This document shows positions 1 to 7,060 of a stretch of DNA of 64,000 nucleotides, one piece after another. The notes under the pieces were generated by a model. It was not told the DNA's origin. It saw nothing but the letters and a program-made list of their open reading frames with translations, and ran no database searches. The DNA lies in contig JAGAZB010000012.1 of the NCBI GenBank assembly GCA_017940255.1, forward strand, positions 21,950-85,949, read 5' to 3'. The translations under genes and the position numbers were made by a program. This stretch comes from Treponema sp. GTDB lineage: Bacteria; Spirochaetota; Spirochaetia; Treponematales; Treponemataceae. Every line of letters begins with the position of its first letter. Position 1 is the first letter of the stretch.

Positions 1-162
1 TGTCGTGAAGTTAAAGCCATTGTTCTTTATAAGCCAACAAAGCGGAGCATTTATCACACCGAAATACATGGTGATGAAAAAGCTCCGCTTCTTTCTCCTT
101 CACAAAGACGTTTTCTAGCTTTGAATTGTAAAATTCTAAATTTATCATTATCAAATAATTAA
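1..162 (+). CDS. C-terminal fragment of an unidentified protein (cut by window edge)
   Basis: Frame 1 is open from the first base to a TAA at 160-162, giving 53 residues that begin CREVKAIVLYKPTKRS and end NLSLSNN. Codon choice resembles that of the neighbouring genes, which is why I list it, but 53 open codons could arise by chance. I do not recognise the family. The start lies outside the window. It would converge with the minus-strand epimerase-like gene, with only 15 bases between the two stop codons. Confidence 0.3.
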   Translation, partial: CREVKAIVLYKPTKRSIYHTEIHGDEKAPLLSPSQRRFLALNCKILNLSLSNN

Positions 163-177
163 TGATAGTTTAAAACC

Positions 178-1071
178 TTACTCCACCCAAATATTCTGCT
201 CGCAAGCAAACTCTTTTCCTGGCGTCACTTCGTTCATACCGATTTTGTTTTCCCAGATGTGGTCGCTGTTTTCGGAATCGGTGACTCCGTGCCATGGCTC
301 AAGACAGACAAACTGAGGTTCGCCTTTTGTGTTCTGCCAGAGCATACAATATGGGAAGCCCTTGGTCTGGATTTTGATGATTGAGCCATCATGGAGGTTT
401 CTTAATCCCACCCAATTAGATGTGATATTTGTAAAGAGGTGGCCGTTTCCAAAGCCTGCGCTTGTAACTGGAACTATGCCGGCCTCTTTTTCTCCGTAAG
501 GCTTTGTTACAGGCGCTTTTTTGTCTTTATCTGATACAAGAAAGCAGTCCGGGGTGCAGCATACGGCTGTCAGCGCTTCCTTTTTTTCAAACTCCACTAC
601 AAAATCTTCTGCCTTATTTCCATTCAGACTGAATGCTGCATGAGTTCCTAATCCAAACTTAAATGCTTTCTTGTCTGTATTTTTTACTGTGATTTTCCAG
701 TCGATTCCTTTTTCTGTAAGCTTGTATTCTGTTTTTAGGCAGAAAGAGTAGGGGAATCTGTATAAAGTTTCTTCGCTCTGTGTAAGCTCAAAAGTTGCGC
801 TATCCTCATTTTGAAAAGTGCATTTCCATTCCAAATCTCGGGCAAAACCGTGGTTTCGCGTATATTCACACTTTTTCCCGTCAATCATAAAATATTCGCC
901 CCAGCACCTTGCCACAAAAGGAAACAAAATTGGAGCATGATTTCCCCACACATTTTTATCACCCTGCCAGATGATGTCTTTTCCGTCACTCTTGCGAATC
1001 AGACTCTGCAGCTCGGCTCCTTTTGTTGATATTTCTGTTGTAAAATTATCATTTTCAAGTTTTATAATCAT
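178..1071 (-). CDS. Aldose 1-epimerase (galactose mutarotase-like) family protein
   Basis: A 297-residue cytoplasmic protein without signal peptide or membrane segment. It has the galactose-mutarotase-like fold signature of the LacX/YeaD branch: NHAPILFPFVARCWGE near residue 44, HGFARDLEW near 74, a histidine in FGLGTHAAFSL near 143, and the C-terminal catalytic-type glutamate in CLEPWHGVTD near 258. Family members interconvert alpha and beta anomers of hexoses or hexose phosphates; the sugar cannot be read from the sequence. The start is supported by GAGGA about 7 bases before the ATG. It stands alone, so the neighbours say nothing about its substrate. I am confident of the family but not of the substrate. 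Confidence 0.85.
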   Translation of the reverse strand: MIIKLENDNFTTEISTKGAELQSLIRKSDGKDIIWQGDKNVWGNHAPILFPFVARCWGEYFMIDGKKCEYTRNHGFARDLEWKCTFQNEDSATFELTQSEETLYRFPYSFCLKTEYKLTEKGIDWKITVKNTDKKAFKFGLGTHAAFSLNGNKAEDFVVEFEKKEALTAVCCTPDCFLVSDKDKKAPVTKPYGEKEAGIVPVTSAGFGNGHLFTNITSNWVGLRNLHDGSIIKIQTKGFPYCMLWQNTKGEPQFVCLEPWHGVTDSENSDHIWENKIGMNEVTPGKEFACEQNIWVE

Positions 1072-1174
1072 TTTATTCCTCGTTCACTTTGATGTCGTTA
1101 TGGGTATTATACTGAAAATAGATGATTTAGGAAATTTAAATGTGAATTTCTGAGCAATCTTTGTTAAATAAAAA

Positions 1175-1199
1175 AAAACTCGCCAAATTGACGAGTTTT
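1175..1199 (-). terminator. Rho-independent terminator read from the minus strand
   Basis: Perfect 8-bp arms AAAACTCG (1175-1182) and CGAGTTTT (1192-1199) around a 9-base loop. On the minus strand the stem is followed by a run of T (A-run at about 1169-1178 on the plus strand). It sits directly after the duplicated tRNA-Arg 3' end at 1204-1223, just as the second terminator follows the intact tRNA-Arg. Confidence 0.7.
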
Positions 1200-1203
1200 A
1201 ATC

Positions 1204-1362
1204 TTTGAGACTGACACGATTCGCTGCGACGGTCGCCAACGTCCTGTCGGCTCCCTCTGCGGCGCCTGCGTTCGCTAAATTGCCATCCATGGCAATTTAC
1301 TCAAAAAATTGCTCCGCACTGCTCGCAATTTTTTGAGCCGCTCACTTCGGTTCGAATCGTGT
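1204..1362. repeat. Palindromic repeat element attached to a duplicated tRNA-Arg 3' end
   Basis: The first 20 bases, TTTGAGACTGACACGATTCG (1204-1223), repeat exactly at 1425-1444, where they form the 3' end of tRNA-Arg. The stretch is bounded by inverted ACACGATTCG (1214-1223) and CGAATCGTGT (1353-1362). Inside are two further perfect hairpins: AAATTGCCAT/ATGGCAATTT (1277-1298) and a 13-bp pair, CTCAAAAAATTGC (1300-1312) with GCAATTTTTTGAG (1325-1337). No open frame of note. It looks like a non-autonomous palindromic element or a tRNA remnant invaded by one. Confidence 0.6.
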
Positions 1363-1394
1363 TGCTAAAAATCATAGTATCACTGTTAAACAAA

Positions 1395-1422
1395 AAAGAC
1401 TTGTCGTTTCTGACAAGTCTTT
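1395..1422 (-). terminator. Rho-independent terminator of the tRNA operon
   Basis: Perfect 11-bp arms AAAGACTTGTC (1395-1405) and GACAAGTCTTT (1412-1422) with a 6-base loop. Read on the minus strand, the second arm runs into TTTTTTG. It lies 5 bases past the 3' end of tRNA-Arg and so ends the Ser-Ser-Arg transcript. Confidence 0.85.
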
Positions 1423-1426
1423 AGTT

Positions 1427-1501
1427 TGAGACTGACACGATTCGAACGTGCGACCCCCACCTCCGCAGGGTGGTGCTCTAATCCAGCTGAGCTACAATCT
1501 C
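1427..1501 (-). tRNA. tRNA-Arg, anticodon GCG as read
   Basis: The minus strand folds as a full cloverleaf. The acceptor stem is GAGATTG with CAGTCTC (one G-U), the D stem GCTC/GAGC, and the anticodon stem CCACC/GGTGG around loop CTGCGGA, which places GCG at positions 34-36. The T arm has TTCGAAT in the loop. The discriminator base is A; CCA is not encoded. A GCG arginine anticodon is less common in bacteria than ACG, but the loop reads clearly. Last gene of a three-tRNA operon. Confidence 0.9.
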
Positions 1502-1531
1502 ATTCAAATGTGTGCAGTAGAACTGCTTTCT

Positions 1532-1616
1532 CGGAAGCGACAGGAGTTGAACCTGCCCACCCCTTACGGAAGTGACGGATTAGCAATCCGTTGTATTACC
1601 GCTCTACCACGCTTCC
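1532..1616 (-). tRNA. tRNA-Ser, anticodon GCT
   Basis: A class II tRNA. Acceptor stem GGAAGCG with CGCTTCC, anticodon stem ACGGA/TCCGT around loop TTGCTAA (anticodon GCT, reading AGC/AGT), then a long variable arm with paired CTTCC/GGGGTG-like segments and a T loop TTCAACT. The discriminator is G, as usual for serine tRNAs. CCA is not encoded. Confidence 0.93.
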
Positions 1617-1623
1617 ATTTATT

Positions 1624-1709
1624 CGGAGCGAGAGGGATTCGAACCCCCGGACCCGTGAAGATCAACGGTTTTCAAGACCGCCCCAGTACGACCGCTTTGG
1701 TATCGCTCC
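1624..1709 (-). tRNA. tRNA-Ser, anticodon TGA
   Basis: Acceptor stem GGAGCGA with TCGCTCC, anticodon stem GCGGT/ACCGT around loop CTTGAAA (anticodon TGA, reading UCA), a long class II variable arm and T loop TTCGAAT. The discriminator is G. First gene of the minus-strand operon, directly downstream of the promoter at 1723-1751. Confidence 0.93.
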
Positions 1710-1722
1710 AATAAGTAAAGTT

Positions 1723-1751
1723 ACTCTATAGGTTTTTACGATTTGTGTCAA
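1723..1751 (-). promoter_or_regulatory. Sigma-70-type promoter of the tRNA operon
   Basis: On the minus strand, TTGACA (complement of 1746-1751), a 17-base spacer and TAGAGT (complement of 1723-1728). Transcription would begin a few bases before tRNA-Ser(TGA). The -35 context CTATTGACACA is identical to that of the tRNA-Cys promoter at 59916. Confidence 0.7.
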
Positions 1752-1813
1752 TAGACAAATCAAAAAGTTTTAAAAAAGTTTCAATTTTTTTTTCAAATAT
1801 TCCCCTTGCGGCC

Positions 1814-1842
1814 TTGACTTTATACCTATGCGTTTTTAAATT
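1814..1842 (+). promoter_or_regulatory. Promoter candidate for the DUF308 gene
   Basis: TTGACT at 1814-1819, 17-base spacer, TAAATT at 1837-1842, upstream of the ATG at 1861, which has an AAGAGG ribosome binding site. The -10 is imperfect. Confidence 0.45.
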
Positions 1843-1860
1843 AAATATAAGAGGTTTGTT

Positions 1861-2454
1861 ATGAAAAGATGGTATTTGTACTTAGGTTCTCTGCTTGCTC
1901 TTCTTGGGCTTATGATTATTATTTTTCCAGCCTTCTGGATTAAAGTTGTTGTTATCCTCCTGGGGCTTGGAATGATTGCTTACGGTATTTACAGTCTGAA
2001 AGTTACAAAAGCCCTTTATGATGATTCCACTTTCGTAACTACCATTTTAGTAAAAAGCATAGCAAGTATTGTGATTGGGGCCCTTTCCGTAATTTTTCCA
2101 CTTGCCTTTAGCGGAACAGTCTGGACTGTGATGATCTGGATTTTGATTATCTCACTGATTCTTTCTGCAATTGCAGGTTTCTATTCAGCAGCCCTCTTGA
2201 AAGATACCGGAATTGACCGAAAAAACTACTTTCTTGAAAATCTCTTTTTGCTGATTGCGGCTCTTGTCCTCATCCTCATTTCTCCAAAACAGCTTGGCAT
2301 CGCAATTGTTCGCATTATCGGTGTAGCAGTAATGGTAATCGGTGGCGCCCTAATCGCCGTAGACCTCACCTCCAAAAAAGACACCCTCACCGTCGACGCC
2401 GAAGTAAAGGATGACGACACCTCAGCTTCCGACGCTTCTGAAGATAATGATTAG
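1861..2454 (+). CDS. DUF308 (HdeD-like) integral membrane protein
   Basis: 197 residues, with six hydrophobic segments as I read them (about 7-25, 27-45, 60-80, 88-110, 126-140, 145-168) and a charged, acidic, Asp/Ser-rich C-terminal tail from about 170. The paired helices with small residues (LLGLGMIAYGIY, VIGALSVIFPLAF, VIGGALIAVD) match the DUF308/HdeD family of inner-membrane proteins. HdeD is linked to acid resistance in enteric bacteria, but most family members have no known function, and I claim none here. AAGAGG lies about 8 bases before the ATG. It is a single gene between the tRNA operon and a palindromic repeat. Confidence 0.75.
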   Translation: MKRWYLYLGSLLALLGLMIIIFPAFWIKVVVILLGLGMIAYGIYSLKVTKALYDDSTFVTTILVKSIASIVIGALSVIFPLAFSGTVWTVMIWILIISLILSAIAGFYSAALLKDTGIDRKNYFLENLFLLIAALVLILISPKQLGIAIVRIIGVAVMVIGGALIAVDLTSKKDTLTVDAEVKDDDTSASDASEDND

Positions 2455-2539
2455 AAGAAAAGAAAAAGAACATCTTTGTTTCTTAAGTAAAACTATTGCA
2501 TGGAATTTTTAAGAGATAACTTTTCATATAATTAATACT

Positions 2540-2676
2540 GTATAAATCTAATGTGCGCGAGCGTAAGTGGAGCAAAAACAGCATATGAGCGTTCGCGAGC
2601 CACAGGCGAGTCGGATACCTCTTACGCTCATCCGCTGTTTTTGAAACACTGAAGCGGTAGCACATTAGATTTATAC
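2540..2676. repeat. Nested palindromic repeat with 17-bp terminal inverted repeats
   Basis: Perfect terminal arms of 17 bp: GTATAAATCTAATGTGC (2540-2556) and GCACATTAGATTTATAC (2660-2676). Nested inside are GAGCGTAAG/CTTACGCTC (2559-2567, 2621-2629) and AAAAACAGC/GCTGTTTTT (2574-2582, 2634-2642). The 137-bp unit could fold on either strand and holds no credible gene. Size and structure suit a MITE- or REP-like non-autonomous element. A diverged piece of its right side appears to repeat at 2705-2755. Confidence 0.6.
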
Positions 2677-2704
2677 GGATACGTTTATTTGTAATGTACG
2701 TGAA

Positions 2705-2755
2705 CTCTGCTGCAGTTTTGAAACGCCTGACCGGAAGCAGATTATTTTTTGTGTA
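2705..2755. repeat. Possible decayed partial copy of the preceding repeat
   Basis: The stretch with GCAGTTTTGAAACGCCTGA and GGAAGCAGATTA resembles 2634-2676 (GCTGTTTTTGAAACACTGA, then AGCGGTAGCACATTAGATT) with several substitutions and small gaps. Together with the intact unit it fills most of the 388-base gene-free gap at 2455-2842. Apart from the thyX promoter, I see nothing else there. Confidence 0.3.
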
Positions 2756-2776
2756 GGTTGACTATATTTCTACGAA

Positions 2777-2805
2777 TTGCAAGTTATCGTCTTTTACTGT
2801 AATAT
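2777..2805 (+). promoter_or_regulatory. Promoter candidate for thyX
   Basis: TTGCAA (2777-2782), 17-base spacer, TAATAT (2800-2805); the thyX ATG follows at 2843 behind an AGAGG ribosome binding site. Confidence 0.5.
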
Positions 2806-2842
2806 AGAAACATTCTAAATATTTCGAAAAAAGAGGTTATAT

Positions 2843-3679
2843 ATGGCTCATTGCGTAGTTCCCGCTGCAGAAGAAATCCTGGACAAAGAGTATCCGGTCT
2901 TAGATAAAGGTTTTGTTCGCCTTGTAGATTATTTTGGTGGAGACCAGAGAATTGTACAGTCTGCCCGAGTTTCTTACGGAGAAGGTACTAAATCAGTTAG
3001 CCAGGATGGCGCTCTTATCGATTACCTTTTGCGCCATCAGCATACATCTCCTTTTGAACAGGTTGTAATGACCTTCCACCTTAAAATGCCAATTTTTGTT
3101 GCCCGCCAGTGGGTTCGTCACCGCATGGGCCGCATGAACGAAGTTTCTGGACGCTATTCAATTATGAAGGATGAATTCTACGTTCCGGAGGCTGATAAGG
3201 TTGCCCCACAGAGTAAGGATAACAAACAGGGACGTTCTACAGAAGCTTTTGATAAAGAAACTGCAGATAAAATCATTACTCAGCTGGAAGAAGGTCAGAA
3301 GGAAGCTTATGAAAATTACAGCGAGCTTATAGATTCTGGTCTTGCCCGCGAAATTGCCCGCATTAATCTTCCTCTTTCACTTTACACAGAATTCTACTGG
3401 GAAATGGATTTGCACAATCTCTTCCACTTCCTTAAACTCCGTCTGGACTCTCACGCTCAGTATGAAATCCGCGTCTATGCCGAAGTTATTCTTGAAATGT
3501 GCAGGAAGGTTGCACCAATGGCAACAGAGTCTTTTATTAATCACATGAATCATGGTGTAAACTTCAGCGGTGAAGAAATGGAAGCTCTTCGCGCCCTTTT
3601 GGACGGAAAAGAGTGTCCTCTTGAAGGCAAAAAGAAAGACCGTTTTGAAGAAAAAATCCGCACTGGGGTACAGCTCTAG
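2843..3679 (+). CDS. thyX: Flavin-dependent thymidylate synthase ThyX
   Basis: 278 residues. ThyX makes dTMP from dUMP with methylenetetrahydrofolate, FAD and NADPH, without the classical ThyA chemistry. The defining signature RHR followed seven residues later by Ser is at 92-102 (RHRMGRMNEVS), followed by GRYS. The upstream block LLRHQHTSPFEQ (63-73) and the downstream LARE.AR.NLPLS segment are also typical. The length is slightly above the usual 220-260. AGAGG precedes the ATG. The lipoprotein gene follows after 10 bases, so the two are probably cotranscribed. No thyA is seen in this window. Confidence 0.95.
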   Translation: MAHCVVPAAEEILDKEYPVLDKGFVRLVDYFGGDQRIVQSARVSYGEGTKSVSQDGALIDYLLRHQHTSPFEQVVMTFHLKMPIFVARQWVRHRMGRMNEVSGRYSIMKDEFYVPEADKVAPQSKDNKQGRSTEAFDKETADKIITQLEEGQKEAYENYSELIDSGLAREIARINLPLSLYTEFYWEMDLHNLFHFLKLRLDSHAQYEIRVYAEVILEMCRKVAPMATESFINHMNHGVNFSGEEMEALRALLDGKECPLEGKKKDRFEEKIRTGVQL

Positions 3680-3689
3680 GTAAAATTTT

Positions 3690-4988
3690 ATGAAAAAATT
3701 ATTTTTTGCTTTTCTTGTATTGTTTTCCTTCATTCTCACTTCCTGCAGTGATAAAATCATCGGGTATTCTGTAGTTTTATGGAATATTCCGGAACATAAT
3801 CTGCAGGCTGGAAATGTACTTCCTGTTTACATAAAATCAAATATTTCGCATGTGTATATCGTCGGATTGGAAAATGGCGAAAAGTTAGAAATCCCTTTGT
3901 GGCAGATGACTGAGCCTGTTAAGAAAAACAAGATTAATAATGTTGCAAAAAAATATCAGGGATATTCACACACTTATGCTTCTGTAAAAACAGACGGACT
4001 TCCTTGTCGTGCCGAAGCAGTGAACACTTCAAAACAGGTTTACCGTTTGCGCAAGGGTGAAGTTATAAAAATCCTCTATCAGGGAAATGGACAGGCTCCA
4101 ATGACCGGAGGAAAGCCTCTTGAAGGAAACTGGTATAAAATCCTCACTGATAGTGGAACTCAGGGCTGGTGTTTTTCATATAACCTAAAGCTTTATCAGG
4201 TTGATGAAGAAGGAAATCCGGTTGGCGGCCAGAATATTGTAGTTGAAGAAGAAAAGGATGAACGCTGGGACCTTGTCCTTGCAAATGTGTGGTATCCGGA
4301 AGAATTTAAGGCTATGATTGATAGCAAAAATATCGATTTAACAAAACTGCATCCTTCATATCGCTTTAAGATTGATAGTGAAACTAAGAAGGTTACGCTG
4401 AATACTACTGAAATTCATGAAAGCTGGGATTTTACCGGTTACACAAAGACTGATGACCGCGAATATACATTAAAGGGCATTCCAATGAAGATTATTTACA
4501 GAAATGCCTCTTATATTGTTCTTCGCTATACAGACGCCAGTGGTAAGCCTCAGGATTTGAACTTTGTTGCCCTTTCTGAAAATATTTCTGATATTGTAAA
4601 TGCAGAAAAAGAAAGACGAACACAGGCTTATATGCAGATTTGGTTACATGGTCCGATTTATTCAAATTCAAGCTATGGAAAAATTGAATTTACAGAAGAC
4701 AGCACTTTCCGCTGGACTGGCTTTAAGCTGCTTGTGCCTTCTATCATAGATGCTGGAACAAAAAATACAGGTTCTGCTTCTGTAAAGTATTCGCTTTCAA
4801 AGGAACTTTCTTCATCTTATGATGGTCTTCTTACTCTTAAGTTTGATGGAATGAGCAGGGAAGTGAACTTCCTTTATAAAATTGATGGTAACGCCCTGCG
4901 CCTGGAAGACACAACTGGTGCAAAATTCTCTGGAAATCAGATAAAGAGCCGCGGAACCAGTCCTGTAATTATATACTTTAAGAAATAA
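3690..4988 (+). CDS. SH3-like-domain lipoprotein
   Basis: 432 residues with a lipoprotein signal: KK at the N-terminus, a hydrophobic core, and lipobox LTSC with Cys19. Residues about 90-160 (SVKTDGLPCRAEA... VYRLRKGEVIKILYQG... WYKILTDSGTQGWCFSYNLKLY) have the bacterial SH3 pattern of short beta strands ending in a GWC motif. The remaining C-terminal two thirds is beta-rich and I cannot assign it. Bacterial SH3 domains usually bind peptidoglycan or protein ligands, so a periplasmic or envelope-anchored role is inferred. It follows thyX by 10 bases and ends at a hairpin terminator. Confidence 0.7.
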   Translation: MKKLFFAFLVLFSFILTSCSDKIIGYSVVLWNIPEHNLQAGNVLPVYIKSNISHVYIVGLENGEKLEIPLWQMTEPVKKNKINNVAKKYQGYSHTYASVKTDGLPCRAEAVNTSKQVYRLRKGEVIKILYQGNGQAPMTGGKPLEGNWYKILTDSGTQGWCFSYNLKLYQVDEEGNPVGGQNIVVEEEKDERWDLVLANVWYPEEFKAMIDSKNIDLTKLHPSYRFKIDSETKKVTLNTTEIHESWDFTGYTKTDDREYTLKGIPMKIIYRNASYIVLRYTDASGKPQDLNFVALSENISDIVNAEKERRTQAYMQIWLHGPIYSNSSYGKIEFTEDSTFRWTGFKLLVPSIIDAGTKNTGSASVKYSLSKELSSSYDGLLTLKFDGMSREVNFLYKIDGNALRLEDTTGAKFSGNQIKSRGTSPVIIYFKK

Positions 4989-4991
4989 CAT

Positions 4992-5013
4992 AAGGCCGCC
5001 CGCGGTCTTTTTT
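4992..5013 (+). terminator. Rho-independent terminator
   Basis: AAGGCCGC (4992-4999) pairs with GCGGTCTT (5002-5009), with one G-T pair, and runs into a T tract to 5013. The innermost pairs must open to form a loop. It separates the lipoprotein gene from the ABC-F gene. The GGCCGCCCGCGG core recurs at 7777-7790. Confidence 0.65.
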
Positions 5014-5026
5014 ACTTGGGATTACT

Positions 5027-7021
5027 ATGGCATTTGTTCAATTTTCACAGGTGTCGCTTGCTTTTGGCGACCGCGATATCCTTAAAAACGTAACTATTAA
5101 CCTGCAGACCGGCTCTAAGGTGGCTCTTACTGGTGCAAACGGAGCTGGAAAATCTACTCTTATAAAAGTGCTGGCTGGCCTTGTGCCTCCGGACAGTGGA
5201 AATCGAGCCGTTCAAAAGGGAAGCCGCATTGCATACCTGCCTCAGAGCGGGCTTACTCACCATGGTTGCACCCTGCGCGAGGAAGCCGACAAGGCTTTTG
5301 AGTTTGGCTATGAAATGCAGCGCCGCATTGACGAAATTGGTGAGCAACTGGAGAAGGGTGAGGGAAACACAGATGCCCTGGTTATTCAGCAGTCTGAATT
5401 GATACAGGCCCTGGAAGATAGCGGCTGGCACCGTCGGGACGCAATGGCAGAAAGCGTTTTGCTTGGTCTTGGTTTTTCCCGTGCAGATTTTGAGCGCAAT
5501 ACCGAAGAATTTTCTGGCGGCTGGCAGATGCGTATTGCTCTGGCCAAGGCTCTTATGCAGGGGCCTGATATTCTTCTTTTGGACGAACCTACAAACTACC
5601 TTGATATTGAAGCGCGCAGCTGGCTTGAACAATTTTTGCAGAATTTCCGCGGCGGCTTTTTGCTTGTAAGCCATGACCGTTACTTTCTGGATGTTACAAT
5701 CAACGAGGTTTACGAGCTTTTTAATGGTGATTTGAAACGATATCCTGGTAATTTTAGTCATTATGAAAAAGTACGCGAGGTTGAATTAAAAACTCTGATT
5801 GCCGCTTATGAACAGCAGCAGGAAGAAATAAATAAACTGGAAGATTTTATCCGTCGCTTTGGTTATAAGGCAACTAAGGCGGCGCAGGCTCAGGAGTATC
5901 AGAAAAAACTTGAAAAAATGGAGCGTATAGAGATTCCTGAATCTCTGAAAAAGATACATTTTTCTTTTCCACCGGCCCCTCATTCTGGCCGCCTGGTTAT
6001 GCGCCTGAATAATATCTGCAAAACTTACGACGGCTCCTTTAATGTTTTGAACAATCTGGAGCTTACTCTGGAAAACGGTGAGCGCCTTGTTGTGGCTGGT
6101 CGTAATGGAGCCGGAAAATCTACACTGCTTCGCATTATTGCGGGGCAAGATTCTGCTTTTACCGGAGAAATGCTTCCCGGAGCTGGTGTGCAAATCGGCT
6201 ACTTTTCTCAGGATAATGCCGAAACTATCCGTGGTAAAGAAACTATTCTGGATTACCTTGAAGCTCGCGCTCCTCTGGAGCTTATTCCAAAGCTGCGCGA
6301 TATGCTGGGTGCCTTTCTTTTCCGCGGCGACGATGTTTATAAATCTCTTGATGTTCTTTCGGGTGGTGAAAAATCACGAATTGCCCTTTTGCAGCTTTTG
6401 CTCAGCCCGGTAAATCTTCTTGTATTGGACGAACCTACAAACCATCTGGATATTCATTCCAAGGATGTTTTGCTTTCTGCCCTGCGTGATTTTGGCGGTA
6501 CTGTAATTTTTGTAAGCCACGACCGCGGCTTTATCGAACAGCTTGCAACCCGCGTTCTGGAGCTTAAGCCCGGCCAGTTTAAGAATTACCCCGGCAACTA
6601 CGAGTTCTATATGGAGCAGGTGGAGAAGCTTGAAAATCAAGGGGGAGGGGGAAGTCTCCTCCTCGCTTCAGTCGGCAAGCCGTCTTCCGCTCCCCCTTCT
6701 CCTAAGGGGGACACCCCCTTAAAATCCCCCGCTGAAAGCTCCGAAGGGGCCTCGGTAAGTGTTCATACGCAATTAACTTGGGAAGAGCAGAAAGCGTTAG
6801 ATGCCGCTAAACGTAAGCTCGAAAAAGAAGTTGCCCGTCTGGAAGCAAAAATCACCGAGCTGGAAGAAAAGAAGTCTGCTCTGGAAAATAAAATGGCTGA
6901 CCCTGCTGTTTATTCCAACGGAGAAAAGGCCAAGGCAGTTCAGCGTGAAATTGAAGCCCTTGCTGCAGAAATTGACGAAACTACTGCTGTCTGGGAAGAA
7001 GCCGCAGAAAAACTCGGCTGA
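5027..7021 (+). CDS. ABC-F family ATPase (Uup/YheS type)
   Basis: 664 residues, two ABC ATPase domains in one soluble chain with no membrane part. Domain 1: Walker A GANGAGKST (36-44), signature FSGGWQMR, Walker B ILLLDEPTNYLD. Domain 2: Walker A GRNGAGKST, signature LSGGEKSR, Walker B LLVLDEPTNHLD. Between them lies the helical linker characteristic of ABC-F proteins, which act on ribosomes as translation factors or antibiotic-protection factors rather than as transporters. The end is a coiled coil (KLEKEVARLEAKITELEEKK...) as in Uup-type C-terminal domains. Between domain 2 and the coiled coil there is a Gly/Pro/Ser-rich stretch encoded by a GC-rich palindromic insert (see the repeat at 6640-6755). 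Which ABC-F subgroup it belongs to cannot be settled by eye. Confidence 0.92.
   Translation: MAFVQFSQVSLAFGDRDILKNVTINLQTGSKVALTGANGAGKSTLIKVLAGLVPPDSGNRAVQKGSRIAYLPQSGLTHHGCTLREEADKAFEFGYEMQRRIDEIGEQLEKGEGNTDALVIQQSELIQALEDSGWHRRDAMAESVLLGLGFSRADFERNTEEFSGGWQMRIALAKALMQGPDILLLDEPTNYLDIEARSWLEQFLQNFRGGFLLVSHDRYFLDVTINEVYELFNGDLKRYPGNFSHYEKVREVELKTLIAAYEQQQEEINKLEDFIRRFGYKATKAAQAQEYQKKLEKMERIEIPESLKKIHFSFPPAPHSGRLVMRLNNICKTYDGSFNVLNNLELTLENGERLVVAGRNGAGKSTLLRIIAGQDSAFTGEMLPGAGVQIGYFSQDNAETIRGKETILDYLEARAPLELIPKLRDMLGAFLFRGDDVYKSLDVLSGGEKSRIALLQLLLSPVNLLVLDEPTNHLDIHSKDVLLSALRDFGGTVIFVSHDRGFIEQLATRVLELKPGQFKNYPGNYEFYMEQVEKLENQGGGGSLLLASVGKPSSAPPSPKGDTPLKSPAESSEGASVSVHTQLTWEEQKALDAAKRKLEKEVARLEAKITELEEKKSALENKMADPAVYSNGEKAKAVQREIEALAAEIDETTAVWEEAAEKLG
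6640..6755. repeat. GC-rich palindromic element inserted in frame in the ABC-F gene
   Basis: The composition changes abruptly to G and C runs: GGGGGAGGGGGAAG near 6641, CTCCCCCTTCTCCTAAGG near 6690, and the hairpin TAAGGGGG/CCCCCTTA around 6703-6721. It stays open in the ABC-F frame and encodes QGGGGSLLLASVGK, PSSAPPSPKGDTPLKSP and SSEGASV, low-complexity residues with no counterpart in the rest of the protein. The same style of sequence (GGGGTGTCCCC on one strand, TTAAGGG/CCCTTAA hairpins) recurs at 7700-7858 and 38092-38220. Confidence 0.6.
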
Positions 7022-7060
7022 TTTAGAAAAGCTGTGTTATAATTAATGCAGGAGTATTAT

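Noticed and set aside
2483..2665. 60-residue minus-strand open frame over the nested palindrome
   Set aside because: Covers the repeat itself; the sequence is better explained by inverted arms than by coding.
5045..5761. 238-residue open frame on the minus strand inside the ABC-F gene
   Set aside because: Fully covered by a gene with unmistakable ATPase motifs on the other strand; no ribosome binding site and no recognisable product.
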